A stretch of DNA of 64,000 bases. Source: Vandiemenella viatica (taxonomy: Eukaryota; Arthropoda; Insecta; Orthoptera; Morabidae). Of this stretch, positions 33,703 through 44,815 are shown in pieces. The stretch covers positions 64,266,531 through 64,330,530 of the forward strand of contig CM061918.1 of the NCBI GenBank assembly GCA_031002005.1, read 5' to 3'. The position numbers and the translations under genes were made by a program. A model generated the notes under the pieces. The model ran no database searches, was not told the DNA's origin, and saw only the letters and a list, made by a program, of their open reading frames with translations. Within the stretch, counting starts at the first letter, position 1. Every line of letters starts with the position of its first letter.

Positions 33703-34080
33703 GAGGGCGTCCATAAATTACGTGATATAAAATAGGGGGGGGGGTTCGGCGAAATCTCACCAAATCTCGCCAATAGGGAGGGGGGTGGGGGGTCAACGGA
33801 AATCTGGTGAGGTTTTGTAAATTTTTGTTGGATTGTAGAGGTAAAAAACAGGTCTACAAAACACGCGAAAGTCGATTTTAGGGGGGGTATTTCGTCGAAA
33901 ACTAGGGGTTTAACAGGTTGTGGAAGGGTGATACCAAAAAAAAAGTCTCAAAAAGTTGCGAGGGCGATTTTGGGTGGGGGGGAAAGGGGGGGCTCACGGA
34001 CCAGATCGCACCAGAGGGGGGAGGGGGAGAGGAGGGCCGGAAATCCGGAAAAACACCTCACGTAATTTATGGATGCCCGC
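33703..34080. mobile_element. PIF/Harbinger-like MITE H1, copy 3
   Basis: Termini GAGGGCGTCCATAAATTACG and, reversed, GCGGGCATCCATAAATTACG; flanked by TAA at 33700-33702 and 34081-34083. G-runs at both ends and a GTCGATTTTAGGGGG core. Confidence 0.9.
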
Positions 34081-34093
34081 TAATGATACATAT

Positions 34094-34900
34094 TATTAGG
34101 GTTCGCATTTCTACGAACAAGAATAAAAAAAAATTTGTGAAACATGTATTCAAATATGACCTTAATGATGGGTAAATATGACCAAAAAGTAAAAAAAAAT
34201 ATGACCAAACCTTTAAATTTACATCAAAACATGCTCAATTGTACATCATTTATTTTATCTAGTAGTGTTGCTTTCATGTATATATAATTTGCTTCCGTGC
34301 ACTCACTGCACCATTGGGAAATTAAATTTTAAATCGTGTTGTTGAAGTCTCTTTAATTTCACGTAATTTACAGATAAGAATGCTTTCGTTTGTACTAAAA
34401 AACTCCTCTTCAAATTCCTTTAAGTAACTACATAACTACGAACTTTCAAAAAATTTTGTTTTCGGCCTGGCGGTTCTAACAGCAGATTTAAGGATGACTG
34501 AGGATGATTTTCATAAGTATTATCGACAGTGAGACATTGCTTGATGCGGATCGACATATGCATGCTGCTGCTGTCTTGTTGAGATTAAAAGGCGGGCGGA
34601 ACATTAACATTTAGAGACTTATTTCTTGACTGGTGAATTCTGGCCAACTCAGTGACAAATAGTTTTGTTTTTTTCCTCCATTGTATAGTAGGAGTAGAGT
34701 TCTGTGAGTAATTGCCTTAATTTCTTCTCATTTATAACTTCTAATAAATTCCCGGTCTCTTAAAAAATTACTAGTAAAATGGCCTAAATATGCATTTATA
34801 TGCTGTATAAATTCATTTAAACACTATCAGAAACGTTTAACCAATCTTTAATTCAGGATTACAGCTCAAAAAAAAAAATGTGACATGCATAAATAACCCT
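34094..34900 (+). mobile_element. repeat R2, copy 1
   Basis: Direct partner of 41338-42181. Opens with AGGGTTCG and a cluster of AATATGACC words, then GACATCATTTATTTTATCTAG-like and CGTGCACTCACTGCACCATT motifs. The right end is degraded. Confidence 0.75.
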
Positions 34901-34929
34901 GCATATTATTTCCTTGTTGAATTTCTTCA

Positions 34930-35005
34930 AGATTGATTTAGCCGTTGATTCATGAAACGAACAGACATACTTTCGCATTTATAATATTGGTAGTGTAGAT
35001 GGCTA
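34930..35005 (+). mobile_element. terminal fragment of an R3-type repeat
   Basis: GACATACTTTCGCATTTATA with ATATTGGTAGTGTAGA resembles the conserved end of an insect interspersed repeat class; no body is present. Confidence 0.4.
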
Positions 35006-35206
35006 ACGAAGGATGACTAACAACGGAATATCACCTTTAACACAGTACCGGTTTTTTAATGAATGTGATCATCTAAATGTGATTATCATATTCGGTTTCA
35101 GACGCATAAATCATGTTAAGCCGATATCCTGGTCGGTTTGTATGTAAACACATCTTGTACCCGATATTAGGATGCAAACCCTTATCACTATTTTCACTAG
35201 GAATTA

Positions 35207-35574
35207 GGGCGCGTTCCTAAACTACTTGGTTCGGTTTAGGGGGTAGGGGGATTAGGTAGAAAGCTAGGCAGGGTTACGTGAGGGAGGGGGGTTTTCGGAG
35301 ACAAGACACGTAGCTTTTCATTCATATTATTTGTCACAGATAAAAAAAGGTACAGAACAACATAACGCATGTGAATATTTATTTCCGTCATTTAATTATC
35401 TTCGTAACGTAATTTACGATAGTCTGACAAGGAACAAAGTACAAAATTCTTCGAGAATCAATAAGGGAAGAAGTGGCACGCAAAAGGGAGAGGGGGGGAG
35501 GGTTATAGAGGCAAACGCCACGTCACGATACGTGGGGGAGAGGGGTTCAGAGGACGTAGTTTATGGACGCTCCC
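35207..35574. mobile_element. PIF/Harbinger-like MITE H2 (complete)
   Basis: Termini GGGCGCGTTCCTAAACTAC and, reversed, GGGAGCGTCCATAAACTAC; TTA at 35204-35206 and 35575-35577. G-rich subterminal segments, AT-rich centre. A fragment of the same family is at 10595-10830. Confidence 0.85.
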
Positions 35575-35714
35575 TTACTCGTACTTAAAGAAAAGATTTT
35601 TCCCGAAAAAAGTGAAAACAGTGATGGCACGGCGGGCACTAATCGCAGTCAAAATATAGAAGTTCAATCATTGCATCCTCGAACACTCAATGGCGTTTGT
35701 CAACTAGCGTTATC

Positions 35715-35958
35715 ACCGAGCGTAGTGGGTGAACGGTTAACGTTCTGGCCTCGCATTCGGGAGGACGCGGGTTCGAATCCCCGTCCGGGCATCCAGATTT
35801 GGGTTTTCCATGGTTTCCCCAAATCACTCCAGGCGAATGCCGCGACACTTCCTTCAAAAAGGCCATGGCCGAATTCCTTCCCGTTCCTTGTCCTTAGTCC
35901 CATCCCGCCTTTTAATGACCTTAGCCGTCGACGAGGCGTAAAGCCAAAAAAATAAAAA
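35715..35958 (+). mobile_element. SINE family A, reference copy
   Basis: Full-length and plus-oriented. A box TGGGTGAACGG and B box GGTTCGAATCC fit the Pol III internal promoter, followed by the body, GTCGACGAGGCGTAAAGCC and an A-rich tail. Duplication ACTAGCGTTATC (35703-35714) / ACTAACGTTATC (35959-35970). Confidence 0.95.
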
Positions 35959-36280
35959 ACTAACGTTATCGGTCATTGAGTGTTTCGCCGAGGTGCTGGA
36001 TATCGAAAACGCTGGAAATTTTGAAACTAGATAATTCACTAGGCGCCATCAGAGAATCATTGTTCTGCCATTATCTGCCAGGGTCTATCCTGGCCCGTTT
36101 TATGTAGGTTGCGTATTAGGAGCTTCCAACGTCGTTAGTTTCTACTTGCATGCACAATAATACTATGTAACAGATTACCTCAGATCTGCCCGAAAGAACT
36201 TGTTCTGCAATTCAGAATGGCAGGAACAGTGGGTTCGATACAGTAGGCTGTTACGAACAAGCCGTAACCATAGCTACATA

Positions 36281-36622
36281 CAGTTGAACTCCAATTATCC
36301 GAATCAATTGGGCCAGACCCCATTCGGATAATCAAAAATTCGGATAATCGGATTTTTTTCCGATAAAGGGTCTATTTTAATGAATTATTATACATATGCT
36401 GAAAATGCCTTCTTTTCCAAGAGATTTTTGGTGCTTTTCCACTTCAGGAATGAAAATTTTGCCGTACCATTCGGTAAACAAAGCTGCAGTCATCCAAACT
36501 TTGGGTTGGTTTTTATAAAAGAGGGGATGCCTTTTCGCAGTACGTTTCCTTCTTAGTTAAAAAAGCGATTCGGATAATCGGTGATTCGGATAATTGGAGT
36601 TCGGATAGTTGGAGTTCTACTG
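36281..36622 (-). mobile_element. pogo/Tigger-like element, internally deleted
   Basis: Termini CAGTTGAACTCCAATTATCC and, reversed, CAGTAGAACTCCAACTATCC, with TA on both sides (36279-36280, 36623-36624). Between the ends, the minus strand encodes part of the DDE transposase domain: PKVWMTAALFTEWYGKIFIP and EVEKHQKSLGKEGIF. Two extra TCCGAATC-type subterminal repeats occur at the right. Confidence 0.9.
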
Positions 36623-36624
36623 TA

Positions 36625-37179
36625 AATGGAAGAACTGACTGCTAAAAAAAAGTTCGTGAAGTTTGTGGACAAACTTGATTTCCTCGCACTTGTGGTTGTG
36701 CATTCGCACTGTACACTGGGAGAGCGTTAGAGATCTGCAGAAGAAGTTGTAAGAGGTAATGAGGGTCGTAACCCTACCGCTAGCTGTTAATTTAACGTAA
36801 CCTTTTACGAGGGAGAGATAATGCCGTAAGACAGTGGGTGCGCTTATGAAATGTCGGCGCAACTGTAAACAGATGATGTTACTGCTCGCAGCTGGCTACT
36901 TAAGGCTAAGGCATGCACAGTGCGTATCTCACAACTATGTCTCACATACCACACTGCCGACAAAAAGAAATACCAGTGAGTAGAATCTCTCCAATGACCT
37001 ACACACATGTCGCCCCTCACTTGGCACAAAAATCAATGCCCAACACATTTTCACGTTAGGTAACATTCTCTGCACCAGGGCTTTCTAACGCCAAAGCAGC
37101 GCTAATGCTAGCGTTCAACTATTATATCTAGCAAGAAACAGCTATTAGGATGTTGTGTAGGGTAAAACCAAGAACTTCT
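36625..37179. other. no gene seen
   Basis: Mixed composition. Two short minus frames (81 and 61 codons) are unrecognised. Confidence 0.5.
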
Positions 37180-37445
37180 TGCGGATAACTTTTTAAAAAA
37201 CTAAATATTCTTACAATGACTTCTCAGTACATATATTCTCTCATGTGCTTTGTCATAGATCATTTTAACCTGTTTACTTCCAATTCACAGGTTCACAATT
37301 TCAATACAAGAAACAGAAATAACTTGCACAAAACACAAACATCTCTGTCATTAGTACAAAGAGGAGTTAATTATCCTGGTATACATCTGCTTAATAAACT
37401 TCCCAAGAGTATAAAACAGTTTGCACATAATCTATATATTTAAAT
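37180..37445 (+). mobile_element. LINE C-terminus, left part (split)
   Basis: Reads HNFNTRNRNNLHKTQTSLSL, GVNYPGIHLLNKLPKSIKQF, the C-terminal segment of a CR1/Jockey-superfamily LINE. The frame breaks at about 37443 and resumes at 38756. Confidence 0.8.
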
Positions 37446-38354
37446 ATGAATGTATGTATGTATGTTTGTTTGTTTTTTGGTTTGTTTGATCTTCATACAA
37501 ATCCACAGTTTCATCTGATCTCGATGAAACGTTGCACACTTATCCTTTGAAACAAGGAGAAAAAAATACTGTCTACATTTGGTTGAAAAATTATCTGTAT
37601 GAATAATACATATTGTCTTATAATTTCGAAAAATTACTGAACGGCGATAGACAGACGCGTTGGATATGGAGGTCTCTGTACTGTTTTTCCGTGTAGCGGT
37701 CCGGTAGCTCAGTGGTTAAAGCGCTTGCTTACTAATGTTTGGTCATGGTCTCTGGTTCAGATCGACGTTGAGTCTAAATTTTTGAAAATTGTTTTTGATT
37801 TTAAGAGTCACGCCTGGACTGTCGGTTATTCGGATTGAATGTTAAACTGCAGATATCACAAAGCTAAGGGTGCAATGTGAGGCAAATCGTTGGTAGTCTT
37901 GTAATGCTGTAGGTGTACACTTTTCTACGTTATAATGATCCCTCAGGGGTTGTTCGAAGTCAGTGTGTGTGTGTGAACCGCAGTAATAATACTATAAATG
38001 TGGAAGTAAGTCTCTGTCTTTTTGTTACGTTTTGACGACTAAATGGCTATATCGATATTGATGGAATTTGACAAGAAAATCTGTACGAAGGGCACGGGAC
38101 ATTTTTTCCAGCATGATTAACAGTTGTAGTCACGAAATTTTGAGAACTTATCGAATGGTGACAGAAATACGTTGGAAATTGATTCTCTTCAAGAGACAGG
38201 ATCCACGGTAAAATAATATAGTGATAGCTTTCCTGTCGTATTATGCCAACTCGGTGTTGTTTGGGACCAATCCTTCGTTACCAACAACTTTCTATATTCA
38301 ATAATGGCAAAGAGATTTTTAATCCACACGTACGAAGTCGCGGGTATCAGCTAG
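37446..38354 (-). mobile_element. repeat R3 (about 0.9 kb), minus copy inserted in LINE
   Basis: Reverse complement of 62708-63602. On its own strand it begins CTAGCTGATACCCGCGACTT and ends near ATACATTCAT. It contains a tRNA-like segment (37690-37790: TAGCTCAGTGG A box, GGTTCAGATC B-like box). Both copies share that segment, so it was part of the element when it spread. ATATATTTAAA occurs before it and after the adjacent MITE (about 37434 and 38753), a likely target duplication. Confidence 0.85.
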
Positions 38355-38357
38355 TAA

Positions 38358-38747
38358 GGGGGCATCCACAAATTACGTGAGGTGTTTTTTCCGGATTTCT
38401 GGACCCCCCCCCCCCTCCCCCTTGGTGAGATTTCGTGAGATCTGGCCGGACCCCCCCCCCTCTGGTGAGATCAGGTCCGTGAGAACCCCCCCTAGAAATC
38501 GCACTCGAAACTTTTGTAGACCTTTTTTTTTAGGTCACACCCTAACTTTTTGACGAAATACCCTCCTAAAATCGACTTAGGCGCAAATTGTAGACCTTTT
38601 TTTTGGCTCTACTATCCCCAAATTTTTCGCAAAATCTCACGTGAGATTTCCGTAGACCCCCCCTCCCCCCTGGTGAGATTTGGTGAGATTTCGCCGGACC
38701 CCCCCCCCTCCCCCCTATTTCACCTCACGTAATTTATGGACGCCCCC
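38358..38747. mobile_element. PIF/Harbinger-like MITE H1, copy 4
   Basis: The best copy: termini GGGGGCATCCACAAATTACG and, reversed, GGGGGCGTCCATAAATTACG; TAA at 38355-38357 and 38748-38750. C-runs on this strand. It sits at the end of R3, inside the LINE. Confidence 0.95.
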
Positions 38748-38750
38748 TAA

Positions 38751-39042
38751 AGATATATTTAAAGAAAAACTGACAGATTATCTTATTGCCAACTCCTTCT
38801 ACTCCATTAAAGAATTTGAACAAAATAATTAATTGTATTCAATATGACTTTTACAAAATTCAGTTGTAAAATTTATGTTTATTGTTATTTCCTTTTTTTT
38901 GTCTTTGTAACATAATTGTTTTTATTATGATTATGACTCCTATATGTGTGTATTAACCATGACATGTTTCACATCGCAGAGGACCTTCCTCAGCAGAGAT
39001 CTATGAAAAGAGATTGATAAATAAATAAAATAAAAATAAATA
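38751..39042 (+). mobile_element. LINE C-terminus, right part and 3' UTR
   Basis: Frame resumes as IFKEKLTDYLIANSFYSIKE and ends FEQNN-stop near 38831. A 3' UTR with TTCACATCGCAGAGGACC and an (AAAT)n tail (39015-39040) follow. Confidence 0.8.
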
Positions 39043-39271
39043 AATAACTTTCGGCCCTGTATTCGGGAGAACGCGGGTTCGATTCACCACCCGGCCATCC
39101 AGATTTAGTTTTTTTTTTTAAAATTGTTTCCTGAAATCACTCCAACTAACTGCAGTGATGGTTCCTTCAAAAAGCTATGGCCAAATTCCAGCTCCTTGCT
39201 CTCAATCACCTCCAGCTTCTAAAGACCATGACGAGGAGGAAGCATAAGTAAAAAAAAAAAAAAAAAAAAAC
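39043..39271 (+). mobile_element. SINE family A in the LINE tail
   Basis: Plus copy with head (GCGGGTTCGATTCACC), body and A-run at 39250-39270, lying directly in the A-rich LINE tail. Confidence 0.8.
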
Positions 39272-40144
39272 TGTGTTGAAAGCTGATGTTATAGCAGTTT
39301 GCCAGTTCACCCTAAACTCCTGTTAGCACGAATCATAAACAGCAATAAAAACTTGATAAATCAAATCAACGTTTATTTTCAAGCAGCAGATTTATTAATT
39401 TTTTTCTTTCGATAATTCAGATTAAATACATCGATGATTAGGTTGTGAATGCATATTGGAATAAATCTATGTATCACATTATAAACAATTATGTTTCGGA
39501 TGAAACGATGTACAAGGTTATTAAAAATGACTGTCGGGCATTTTTTACTTCATTAGGCGCGAAATAGCAAAAATTCGTTTAGGAGTTTTCACGGGTGTAT
39601 CCTCTTTGTTTTGTTCCTTTCCCCCAGTCCAATAGTTACGTTTTTCGCTGCCTTGCGGCCAACAGTCGGATTAAGCATTTTCGAATTTTATTTCAGGCGA
39701 CGTATTGGAAAGATTCACTCCCCGGCAATTCCCTTCACAAGATGATATGCACGGTTTATGAAAATGAAAAAGCAGCGGGCGACCTTCTGTGTCAGAATCG
39801 AACGTGGTCTGGCTCAGTGAAGCTTTTCAACGCAGGCGTAGGAAATAGACTAAACAAATTAGCGGTGCACTGTGTATACCGCAAACCACAGCTTAGAAAG
39901 TGTTGAGGAGTAGTTTCACACCAACATGCTGCACTGTGTGTCGGCGGAAAAGGACTACTCTGTAAGAGATTGCAGAGTGACAAAAGGACGCAAATATCGA
40001 GCATTTGTAATAATTTATTTAAAAAAAAAAAGCCTTTGTAAAGTTTGGTACGTAAGAAATTAGGATTCTTATCTTTATATCAACTCTACTGATGCATCAA
40101 GTTTTTGAGACTCCGTTAATTTTCATATATATTATTTCTAAAAC
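39272..40144. other. no gene seen
   Basis: AT-rich. The 103-codon plus frame at 39595-39906 has no recognisable domain. Confidence 0.5.
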
Positions 40145-40795
40145 GTCTTATATTGTCACAAACCATTATCTCCCTTGATACCTAACCGAAACTTATAAAT
40201 GAGGTATCATTTTAATGATTAAGGTATCTGCTTTAGTCACATCATATTTTAAGCAAGTAGTTTTTCCAAATTCGACCCTTAAAGGACAAAAATGTCAATA
40301 TTTCAACAAAAACAATTTTTTTGTACCACGAACCATTTATCTCCCTATATTCCTAACCGAAATAGATGAATAAGTATCATTTTAAAGATTAAGATATCCA
40401 CTTTGGTGACATCATATATTAAGAAAGGAATTTTTGGGGATTCGACCCTTAAAGAACAAAAGTATAAACATTTCTACAACGCGTTTTTTGTGTCACGAGC
40501 CATTTATCCCCCTTGATATCTAAGCAATATGGTTAAATGATTTATCATTTTAAAGGTTAAGGACTCCACTGTGGCCAAACATATTTTAAGAAAAGAATTT
40601 GACCCTTAAATGATAAAAGTATCATTATTTCCATAACGTGCTTTTGCCATTTATCTCCCTTAATACCTAACCGAAATCGATGAATGAGGTATCATTTAAA
40701 ATATGAAAGGTCTCCATTAGGGCAACGTTAGAAACTAAAAACGAATTCTTTCGGAATTTGACCCTTGAAGTACAAAAGTAATAACTGTGAAAGTC
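40145..40795. repeat. four-unit diverged tandem repeat
   Basis: Units of about 145-175 bp, each with CCATTTATCTCCCTTGATAC, CTAACCGAAA, GAGGTATCATTTTAA, ATCATATTTTAAG and TTYGACCCTTAAA in the same order. Starts fall near 40155, 40330, 40500 and 40640. No coding capacity. Confidence 0.85.
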
Positions 40796-41337
40796 GCGCG
40801 TATGAGACAGTTGAGAGCCAAGCCGCTAGATAGCAGCAGAAAGTATCACAGAGATAATAATAAACTGCTTCACTGACGTTGACTTTTGTTACGTACCTAT
40901 TACACTAAACAAATAAACAGTTGATACACAAGAGGCAGTTCTTCTTTCGTCCTATTACAAACCATCAACCATTATTTATCATGTTAGCGAAAGTTTCACA
41001 CGGATCATCGAGTTATTCGTCACTAGCTTGTTTGCGTGGACTGTTAATGTATTCTACGTATACTAATTTTTTGAGGACACTTATATCTTTAATTTCTTAG
41101 CTTTCAGACTTCGCGTTAAAATGAAACATACCCTAATTCACTCCCAGGACCTGGTATGTACATTATTCAAAATATCATCAAGACAAGGGCAGTGGGTTTT
41201 GCATGAATTTCGTTCATCCAAAGAAACAGGATAGAGAGACGGACACAAATTTTAAAAAAGTTGATTCCTTATATATTTTCCAAACACGTATGGCTATATC
41301 TTAAATGTGTAAACTCTTTCGGCAGCAGTCTTATTAC
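40796..41337. other. no gene seen
   Basis: AT-rich spacer. Confidence 0.5.
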
Positions 41338-42181
41338 TAGGGTTCGGAGCTTTATAACCAAAAAAAAGAGAAATATGCATGCAAATATGACCTTAAGAAT
41401 GGGTAAATATGACCTAAAACTGAAAAAATATGATCAAATAGTTAAATTTACCGTACATCAAGACATGCTCAATTAAACATCATTTATTTTATCTAGTAGT
41501 GTCGCTTTCATGTAGACAGCATAATTTGATTCCGTGCACTCGCTGCACCATTGAGAAATCATTTTGTTAAAGTCACTGTAATTTCAGATAATTTACAGGA
41601 AAGAACTCTTTCGCCTGTACAAAAATACTCCTCTCTAAATTCCCTGACGTAACTTTGCACTTTCAGAAAATTTTAGTTTCGGCATGGCGATAGGTCTACT
41701 CACTGATCCACTGCAGATTTAACGATGACTGAGGATATTTCGTTGAGATATTGATTGACGTGGATCGCCACAGGCATGCCTCTGCAGCATTGCCGAGATT
41801 AAAAGGCGGGCGGAACATTACGTTTAGAGAGTGACAATAATGCATAACTTTTACTGGTGAATTCTGACCATAGTAAAAATTATTTTTTTTCCCCCTGTAT
41901 AGCAGAAGTACAGTTCTGCGAATAATTATCTTAATTTCTTCTCAGCTATATCTAGTGAATTCCCGGTACTATTAAAAAACTATCATATTTTTCCTCAAAA
42001 TATGACCATAAATATCATCGAAATATAACAAAAATTAGGAAAATTGACTGAATATGCATTTATATGCTATATAAAACACAGTTAAATACAGTCAGAAACG
42101 TTGAATCAGTGTTTAATTCAGCATTTCAGATCAAATAGAAGGCAGGAAAAAAATATGAATTGTCCTAAAGAACCGAACCCT
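41338..42181 (+). mobile_element. repeat R2, copy 2
   Basis: Inverted ends AGGGTTCGG and CCGAACCCT, flanked by ACT on each side. Clustered AATATGACC words near the left and AAATATGACCATAAATAT near the right. Same element as 34094-34900, direct orientation. Confidence 0.8.
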
Positions 42182-42249
42182 ACTCATTACATATATAGAT
42201 AATCCTGCATGTCGAACATTCCAATTGATGGTACTGAGGGAATGAGTAA

Positions 42250-42530
42250 GTAACGTATTTGAAGCTCGCGAACATTGGTGATAACTGTGGTGGTTTATTG
42301 CCAGCAGACGTGCGGCCGGTTCAGATTGCTCTGCCACTTGTTGGAGTCAGTCTGAGCCGCAGACGATACCTGATCCTAGACACGCAGACTCCGAAACGCC
42401 CGCCGGAAGTGGTCGCGGGGTACTGTTACCACGGGAAGTGGTAGCCTCCGTGGCCTTCCGATTGCCCGTCCCATCTGTAGCAGCCGGCTCGAGTAGCCTG
42501 GTACCGCTGCCCTGGTACAGTCTTATCGAG
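42250..42530. promoter_or_regulatory. candidate cis-regulatory block
   Basis: GC-rich, repeat-free. AACTGTGGTGG (Runx-type TGTGGT), GCCGGAAGTGG (Ets-type) and a second GGAAGTGG 37 bases further on. Overlapping frames on both strands lack domains. Confidence 0.3.
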
Positions 42531-43009
42531 AAACTTACAGAACGTACTAAAGACAGATTACCTACATTTAGAAGCAATAAAAAAAAACCAGTTGGCAGTA
42601 ATTGGGGACAGAAGTGAAAACTTAAAACTTTGAATATCATACGCACAACACGTCTTCATACTTATATACACATATACTAAATCTATACATTAATACGCTA
42701 AGCGAAAACTTCGGATCCCTTTTTAAGATATTGCACGCACGGAGAAGTGTGAGATTTGGCATAGTAAAAGTTCATATGGAGAAGAATTGCACAAAGCTAA
42801 AATCTATATGTAATATGTGTTACAAATACATTAAATTAAATAAAACATTCGTTGTTTACATGATTACATCCAATTATTTTTTGTTTAGTGGCGACACTTA
42901 GCGATTCTCCAAATGTCTGTGGTCTTTGGTCAAGAGTAAAGAAAAGAAATATAATAAGCATAGTTAATACATGGTACAAATACATTATTAAACAAAAAAT
43001 AAATTCGTC

Positions 43010-43049
<40 letters not shown>

Positions 43050-43480
43050 TGAAATTGGATCGGAGTCAACTATCTGACAATTGAGATACTCTGAAGTCTT
43101 TGGTGAAACAAAAGAGTCGCATAAAGTAGAGATTAATCTTTGAAGTCATAAAAGGAACATTTCGAAAAGGAATGTAGTGATTCTGGCAGATACTACATGG
43201 TCTTTATTATTATTTGAAAGGTTAAACTTTGGTTAAGGATCTTTTGATTTTTCAATTTCATTAATTTTATTATGGATTTTTTTTTTTCGTTCAAATATTT
43301 GCACCTACTGCCATTATGCCTCGATATAGAACATTAACAGGTTGTTCGAGTGATAGAGATAAAACAAAAGGATGGCTAGATATTTGCGTGAAATTCAAAA
43401 TGGTAATAGTGAACACACAAAATGGTGAAATTATTTCGATGGATACATTTAAATGCACACTAAAGTTTTAATTAAATTTC
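42531..43480. other. no gene seen; (TG)n microsatellite
   Basis: AT-rich. Uninterrupted TG dinucleotide repeat at about 43014-43046. Confidence 0.75.
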
Positions 43481-43600
43481 TAGTGACTTTTCCGCAATAT
43501 ATGATCGCAAAACGTGAAGAGGCCATGTTGACGAAGCGACTGATGTAAATTTCAACAGGCTAGTACCAGTTTCTGAAAGGTTACCAAAGTGGTGCCGTTC
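43481..43600. mobile_element. repeat R4 fragment (inverted copy)
   Basis: CAAAACGTGAAGAGG, CATGTTGACGAAGCGACTGA and TAAATTTCAACAGG reverse-match 7740-7830. Confidence 0.65.
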
Positions 43601-44394
43601 CCGAAGTTTCTATTAGCATCATTCAGTGCTTTCCGTCTAGCCATTACAATCCTGATGATTGAATCAAAAACTCCAACTCTTCCATTGGTTGTTTAGTCGT
43701 TTCATCTGTTCCGTGCCTCCTTCCTCTTTATGCTTTCTTGACCGTCTTCACCGTTACGCAGCGATACCGTTTTTACGACGGGTTTCCATCTCGCATGGTT
43801 ACGACGTTGCCGCAGGCTGTATGCGACCTCCGCATGACTCAATCCCTTGTCTTACGACTTCCCCGACTACGAATATTTTCTAGGGTCGTTAAGCGCTGAG
43901 TCCTGACAGTAATTTCTCCGAACAATACTAGTGTGTTAAGGAAACGAGGTACTTCGGAGATAACCATTAACGATGTTTTATGTGTTTACTGTATGTCGTA
44001 CGAGGAAAACGGTTGTCCGTAATTCTGACCTAAACGCACGTTGCAACTACCGCACACACTTTAGTTCTCAGCTGCTGCGTCCGTACTTTCAGCAATCTTA
44101 GCTTCAAGATATACTTCCAGGTTCGAATCCCGATCAGGGACAAACTTTTATAGGTTTTTAAACATTCACCCGAGACAAAATTGTGCTCTGGCCCCTATGC
44201 TACCGTGACCGGCTTTGGCATAACTAACTCAACTATAAGATTCCTTTTTACAGTTTCTTTTCTCATTTATTCTTTCTCCCTAATAAACGAAACAGAAACC
44301 ACAACATCGGATAGTTAAAAAAATTACATCAGATGTAGTAGAAGAAGCCATGACTTCTGTTATTTCTTCGGTCGAAGAAACAAGGTCATGAAAA
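43601..44394. other. no gene seen; tRNA-like motif near 44105
   Basis: Mixed then AT-rich. AGGTTCGAATCCCGATCAGG at about 44130 suggests a decayed SINE head, unsupported by a second copy. Confidence 0.4.
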
Positions 44395-44815
44395 ATGGAA
44401 ATGGTGGGAAAAAATGTGAGTTCAAAGAGAAAAATCTTTTAGTACTAGGAAATTTTTTTCTAAATGTTAGTACAACATATTCATGGAAGTTAAATTTGGG
44501 CTTTCCTGATAAACAACAATTATTCGAAATGTGGTGCTGCAAAAGGAGTTTGAAAATTAAGTGGACAGATAAAGAATGAAATGATGGATGAGAATTATAT
44601 TTTTTAATACTTACGGAAAGAATAGATAATGTGATGAGTCGCATTTTAAGGCACGCAGGATTGGTTAATTATTTAAAGCAGGGAATAGTGGAACGTAAGA
44701 ATAGCATAGAAAGATGACAATGTAGAAAATAAATACTTTAGGACATAGGTTGTACTATGTAAGATAGGTTGAGGTGGAAGGACAGTTACATCAAACCAGT
44801 CGAGAGAAAAAGTAT
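44395..44815 (+). mobile_element. LINE ORF2 remnant, heavily decayed
   Basis: FEMWCCKRSLKIKWTDKE at 44525-44579, then MSRILRHAGLVNYL-like and IKPVER-like endings. Same LINE family as 55200-55740. Confidence 0.65.

Noticed and set aside
35715..35790. tRNA gene
   Set aside because: A and B boxes are present but the sequence continues into a SINE body, has many copies with target duplications, and does not fold as a convincing tRNA.
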